A stretch of DNA of 64,000 bases from Kribbella qitaiheensis (GTDB lineage Bacteria; Actinomycetota; Actinomycetes; Propionibacteriales; Kribbellaceae), in the NCBI RefSeq assembly GCF_014217565.1, contig NZ_CP043661.1, forward strand, positions 3,844,001-3,908,000. Direction: 5' to 3'. Below are positions 61,989 to 64,000 of the stretch, piece by piece. The stretch's first letter is position 1. Each line of letters opens with the position of its first letter. A program made the translations under genes and the position numbers. The notes under the pieces are model-generated. The model did no database searches. It had not been told where the DNA came from and was given only the letters and a program-made list of their open reading frames with translations.

Positions 61989-63264
61989 TCAGGTGGATGT
62001 CGCCGCGGGCGGCCTTGAGCGCGATGTCGGTGCGGTGCTGGGAGCCCTTGATCCGGATCTGGCCGACACCGGCGTACGCGCGCTGGCGGGCCTCGTCGAG
62101 ATCCTTGCCGATGCCACTGACCGCCAGCACCCGGCCGCCGGCCGTGACGACCTCGCCGTCCTCGATCGCGGTGCCGGCGTGGAAGACGCGGACCCCACCG
62201 GCCTCGGCCTGGTCGATCCCGCTGATCACATCACCGCTGCGAGGCTTGGCCGGGTACTTTTTGGCGGCCACCACGACCGCGACCGCCGAACCCGGCTTCC
62301 AGGCCAGCGGCTCGATGTCGGCCAGTTTGCCCGTCGCCGCGGCGTTCAGGAGGCCGCCGAGCGGAGTCTTGAGCAGCGGCAGCAGCGCCTGCGTCTCCGG
62401 GTCGCCGAAGCGGCAGTTGAACTCGATCACCCGGACGCCGCGCGAGGTGAGCGCGAGACCGGCGTACAGCAGGCCGCTGAACGGTGTACCGCGGCGGCGC
62501 ATCTCGTCGACGGTCGGCTGGAGGACCTTCTCGGTGATCTCCTCGACCAGCTTTTCCGGTGCCCAGGGCAACGGAGTGTAGGCGCCCATACCGCCGGTGT
62601 TGGGGCCTTCGTCGTTGTCGCCGAGCCGCTTGAAGTCCTGGGCCGGCTGCATCGGCAGCACGGTGGTGCCGTCGGTGATCGCGAACAGCGACACCTCGGG
62701 GCCGTCGAGGAACTCCTCGATCAGCACCTGATCGCAGTCGGCCGCGTGCGCCAGCGCCTCTTCGCGATCGGAGGTGACGACGACGCCCTTGCCCGCGGCG
62801 AGAGCGTCGTCCTTGACCACATAAGGGGGGCCGAAGGCATCGATCGCCTCGGCGGCCTGCTCCGGCGTCGTACAGATGTAGGCCCGGCCGGTCGGGACGC
62901 TCGCCGCGGCCATCACGTCCTTGGCGAACGCCTTCGAACCCTCGATCTCGGCCGCCTGTCTGGACGGGCCGAAGACCGCGATCCCGGCCGCGCGGAGCGG
63001 ATCGGCCATCCCGGCGACCAGCGGTGCCTCGGGCCCGACCACGACCAGGTCGGCGCCGAGTTCGGTCGCGAGCGCGAGCACCGCGTCGTGGTCCGAGATG
63101 TCCACCGAGCGGCAAACGATCGTTTGCCCGTCGTACGCCGGTTGCAACGTGGCGATGCCAGGGTTGCCCGGGGCCGCGACGACCTGCTCGACGTCAGGAT
63201 CCTGACTCAAGGCCCAGACCAGTGCGTGTTCACGGCCGCCTGAGCCGATAACTAAGACCTTCAC
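61981..63264 (-). CDS. purD: Phosphoribosylamine-glycine ligase PurD
   Basis: A 427-residue GAR synthetase, ATP-grasp enzyme joining glycine to phosphoribosylamine. [19 protein letters not shown] at the N-terminus, [19 protein letters not shown], the ATP-grasp loop [59 protein letters not shown] and [18 protein letters not shown] are all intact. GTG at 63264 matches the family N-terminus; the longer frame upstream is not coding. It is leftward and separated from purB by the sigma and dehydrogenase genes. Convergent with the TetR gene. Confidence 0.96.
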   Translation of the reverse strand: MKVLVIGSGGREHALVWALSQDPDVEQVVAAPGNPGIATLQPAYDGQTIVCRSVDISDHDAVLALATELGADLVVVGPEAPLVAGMADPLRAAGIAVFGPSRQAAEIEGSKAFAKDVMAAASVPTGRAYICTTPEQAAEAIDAFGPPYVVKDDALAAGKGVVVTSDREEALAHAADCDQVLIEEFLDGPEVSLFAITDGTTVLPMQPAQDFKRLGDNDEGPNTGGMGAYTPLPWAPEKLVEEITEKVLQPTVDEMRRRGTPFSGLLYAGLALTSRGVRVIEFNCRFGDPETQALLPLLKTPLGGLLNAAATGKLADIEPLAWKPGSAVAVVVAAKKYPAKPRSGDVISGIDQAEAGGVRVFHAGTAIEDGEVVTAGGRVLAVSGIGKDLDEARQRAYAGVGQIRIKGSQHRTDIALKAARGDIHLIS

Positions 63265-63373
63265 GGGCCCTGAGCCTAGTCCACTACGGCTGGGTACAGG
63301 TCCTGTGCTGGGCGCGTGCTGGGTTCGTCCGGCCCTGGGCGGTGTAAGACTGCGCCTTACTGGAGGTACTCGA

Positions 63374-64000
63374 TTGACTACTAGCTCAACGCCGGCACGC
63401 GCCAGCCGCCGGCCCACCCCTGCCTCGCTGGCATCCTGGTTGATGCTGATCCCCTGCGTGATCATCTTCGCGCTGTTCATCATCTGGCCGCTGGGCAAGT
63501 CCGTCTCGCTCTCGCTGCACGGCTCCGACCTGTTCGGCCGCCCGGACGCGTTCGTCGGGCTGCAGCACTACCGCGACATGCTCGGCTCGCCGGAGTTCCG
63601 GCACATCCTGTGGGTGACGTTCGCCTTCGTGCTGCTGACCGTGATCCCCGGCGTACTGGGCGGGCTCGCGGTCGTGTTGTTGCTCGAGCAGCACATCAAA
63701 GGCATCCGGATCTTCCGGACCGCCTTCGCGCTGCCGTTCGCGTTCTCGGTCGCCAGCGCGTCGGTCATCTTCGCGACCATCTACAATCCGGCGATCGGAC
63801 TGGCCAACGGGATGCTCGGCCGGTTCGGCGTCGACCGGGTCGGCTGGCTGACCGATCCGTCCTGGGCGCTGATCAGCGTCGCGATCACCACGGTCTGGAT
63901 GAGCATCGGCTACAACGTGCTCGTGCTGTCCGCCGGGATCGGTGCGATCCCGACCGAGATCAACGAGGCGGCCACGCTGGACGGCGCCGGCGGCTGGCGG
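63374..64000 (+). CDS. Sugar ABC transporter permease (MalF/UgpA type), partial
   Basis: The frame from a TTG at 63374, with GGAGGT six bases upstream, is open for 209 codons to the window edge. It reads LASWLMLIPCVIIFALFIIW and PLGKSVSLSLHGSDLFG, then GLQHYRDMLGSPEFRHILWV and a run of membrane helices. The last visible block, IPTEINEAATLDGAGGWR, is the EAA loop that binds the ATPase of the importer. It belongs to the carbohydrate uptake CUT1 family, so the companion permease and solute-binding genes should follow beyond the window. The substrate is not known. Confidence 0.9.
   Translation, partial: MTTSSTPARASRRPTPASLASWLMLIPCVIIFALFIIWPLGKSVSLSLHGSDLFGRPDAFVGLQHYRDMLGSPEFRHILWVTFAFVLLTVIPGVLGGLAVVLLLEQHIKGIRIFRTAFALPFAFSVASASVIFATIYNPAIGLANGMLGRFGVDRVGWLTDPSWALISVAITTVWMSIGYNVLVLSAGIGAIPTEINEAATLDGAGGWR

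Noticed and set aside
63265..63373. Possible small RNA or promoter hairpin between purD and the ABC permease
   Set aside because: No strong stem and no convincing -10/-35 pair were seen.
1..64000. tRNA or rRNA genes, CRISPR arrays, prophage or IS ends
   Set aside because: No tRNA-like T-arm/CCA pattern, no regularly spaced repeats and no transposase or integrase motifs were found in any reading of the window.

Overview
The window is high-GC actinobacterial DNA, most likely Kribbella or a close relative in the Propionibacteriales. This rests on gene content, frequent GTG starts, ATGA/GTGA start-stop overlaps and a dispersed purine cluster (purD, purB, purC, purS-purQ-purL). No rRNA, tRNA, CRISPR array, insertion sequence or prophage was recognised.

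Layout. 1-4.4 kb: sugar-acid catabolism (FAH-family hydrolase, double-length UxaA-type dehydratase) opposite a FadR/GntR regulator. 4.7-9.3 kb: small secreted and membrane proteins, a SPOR plus phosphodiester-glycosidase protein, an arginase-like protein lacking a metal-binding motif, and a Gfo/Idh/MocA oxidoreductase. 9.4-15.4 kb: a leftward carbohydrate operon (two FGGY kinases, histidine phosphatase, DeoR regulator, 2-hydroxyacid dehydrogenase, shortened GDPD) behind a palindromic operator. 15.4-25 kb: PAP2 phosphatases, a secreted GH43 arabinanase-like enzyme, remnants of a discoidin protein, an ArsR regulator and MFS transporters, a TenA-like protein, two paralogous anchored proteins and a Ser/Thr kinase divergent from an ECF sigma factor. 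26.3-30.4 kb: a complete PEP-dependent dihydroxyacetone kinase operon whose DhaM is fused to HPr and Enzyme I. 30.4-34.6 kb: cupin, GNAT remnant, YnfA-like and DUF1707-like proteins, and an ECF sigma factor with its membrane partner. 34.8-39.2 kb: a two-gene cassette of large unfamiliar proteins, the best candidate for an undescribed system. 39.2-45 kb: purS-purQ-membrane protein-purL. 45-49 kb: PadR with an ABC exporter, a CDP-alcohol phosphatidyltransferase and a DedA-like protein. 49-57.2 kb: purC coupled to a FAD monooxygenase under a TetR regulator, then an envelope glycosylation locus (GT39, GT2-GtrA). 57.2-64 kb: purB, a SigE-type sigma factor with its membrane partner, an alcohol dehydrogenase/TetR pair, purD, and the start of a sugar ABC permease.

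Two patterns stand out. First, eight genes, purB among them, are each broken by one extra base, always in a G or C run of a GGGCC/GGCCC site. Removing the base restores a full-length family member in every case, so this looks like a systematic sequencing error rather than eight pseudogenes. Second, several other loci (GDPD, GNAT, ArsR/MFS, discoidin) are genuinely decayed by deletions. A palindromic hairpin repeat occurs in two places, once inside the start of the gene lying between purQ and purL. PurL itself carries a C-terminal extension resembling a tyrosine phosphatase without its catalytic cysteine.
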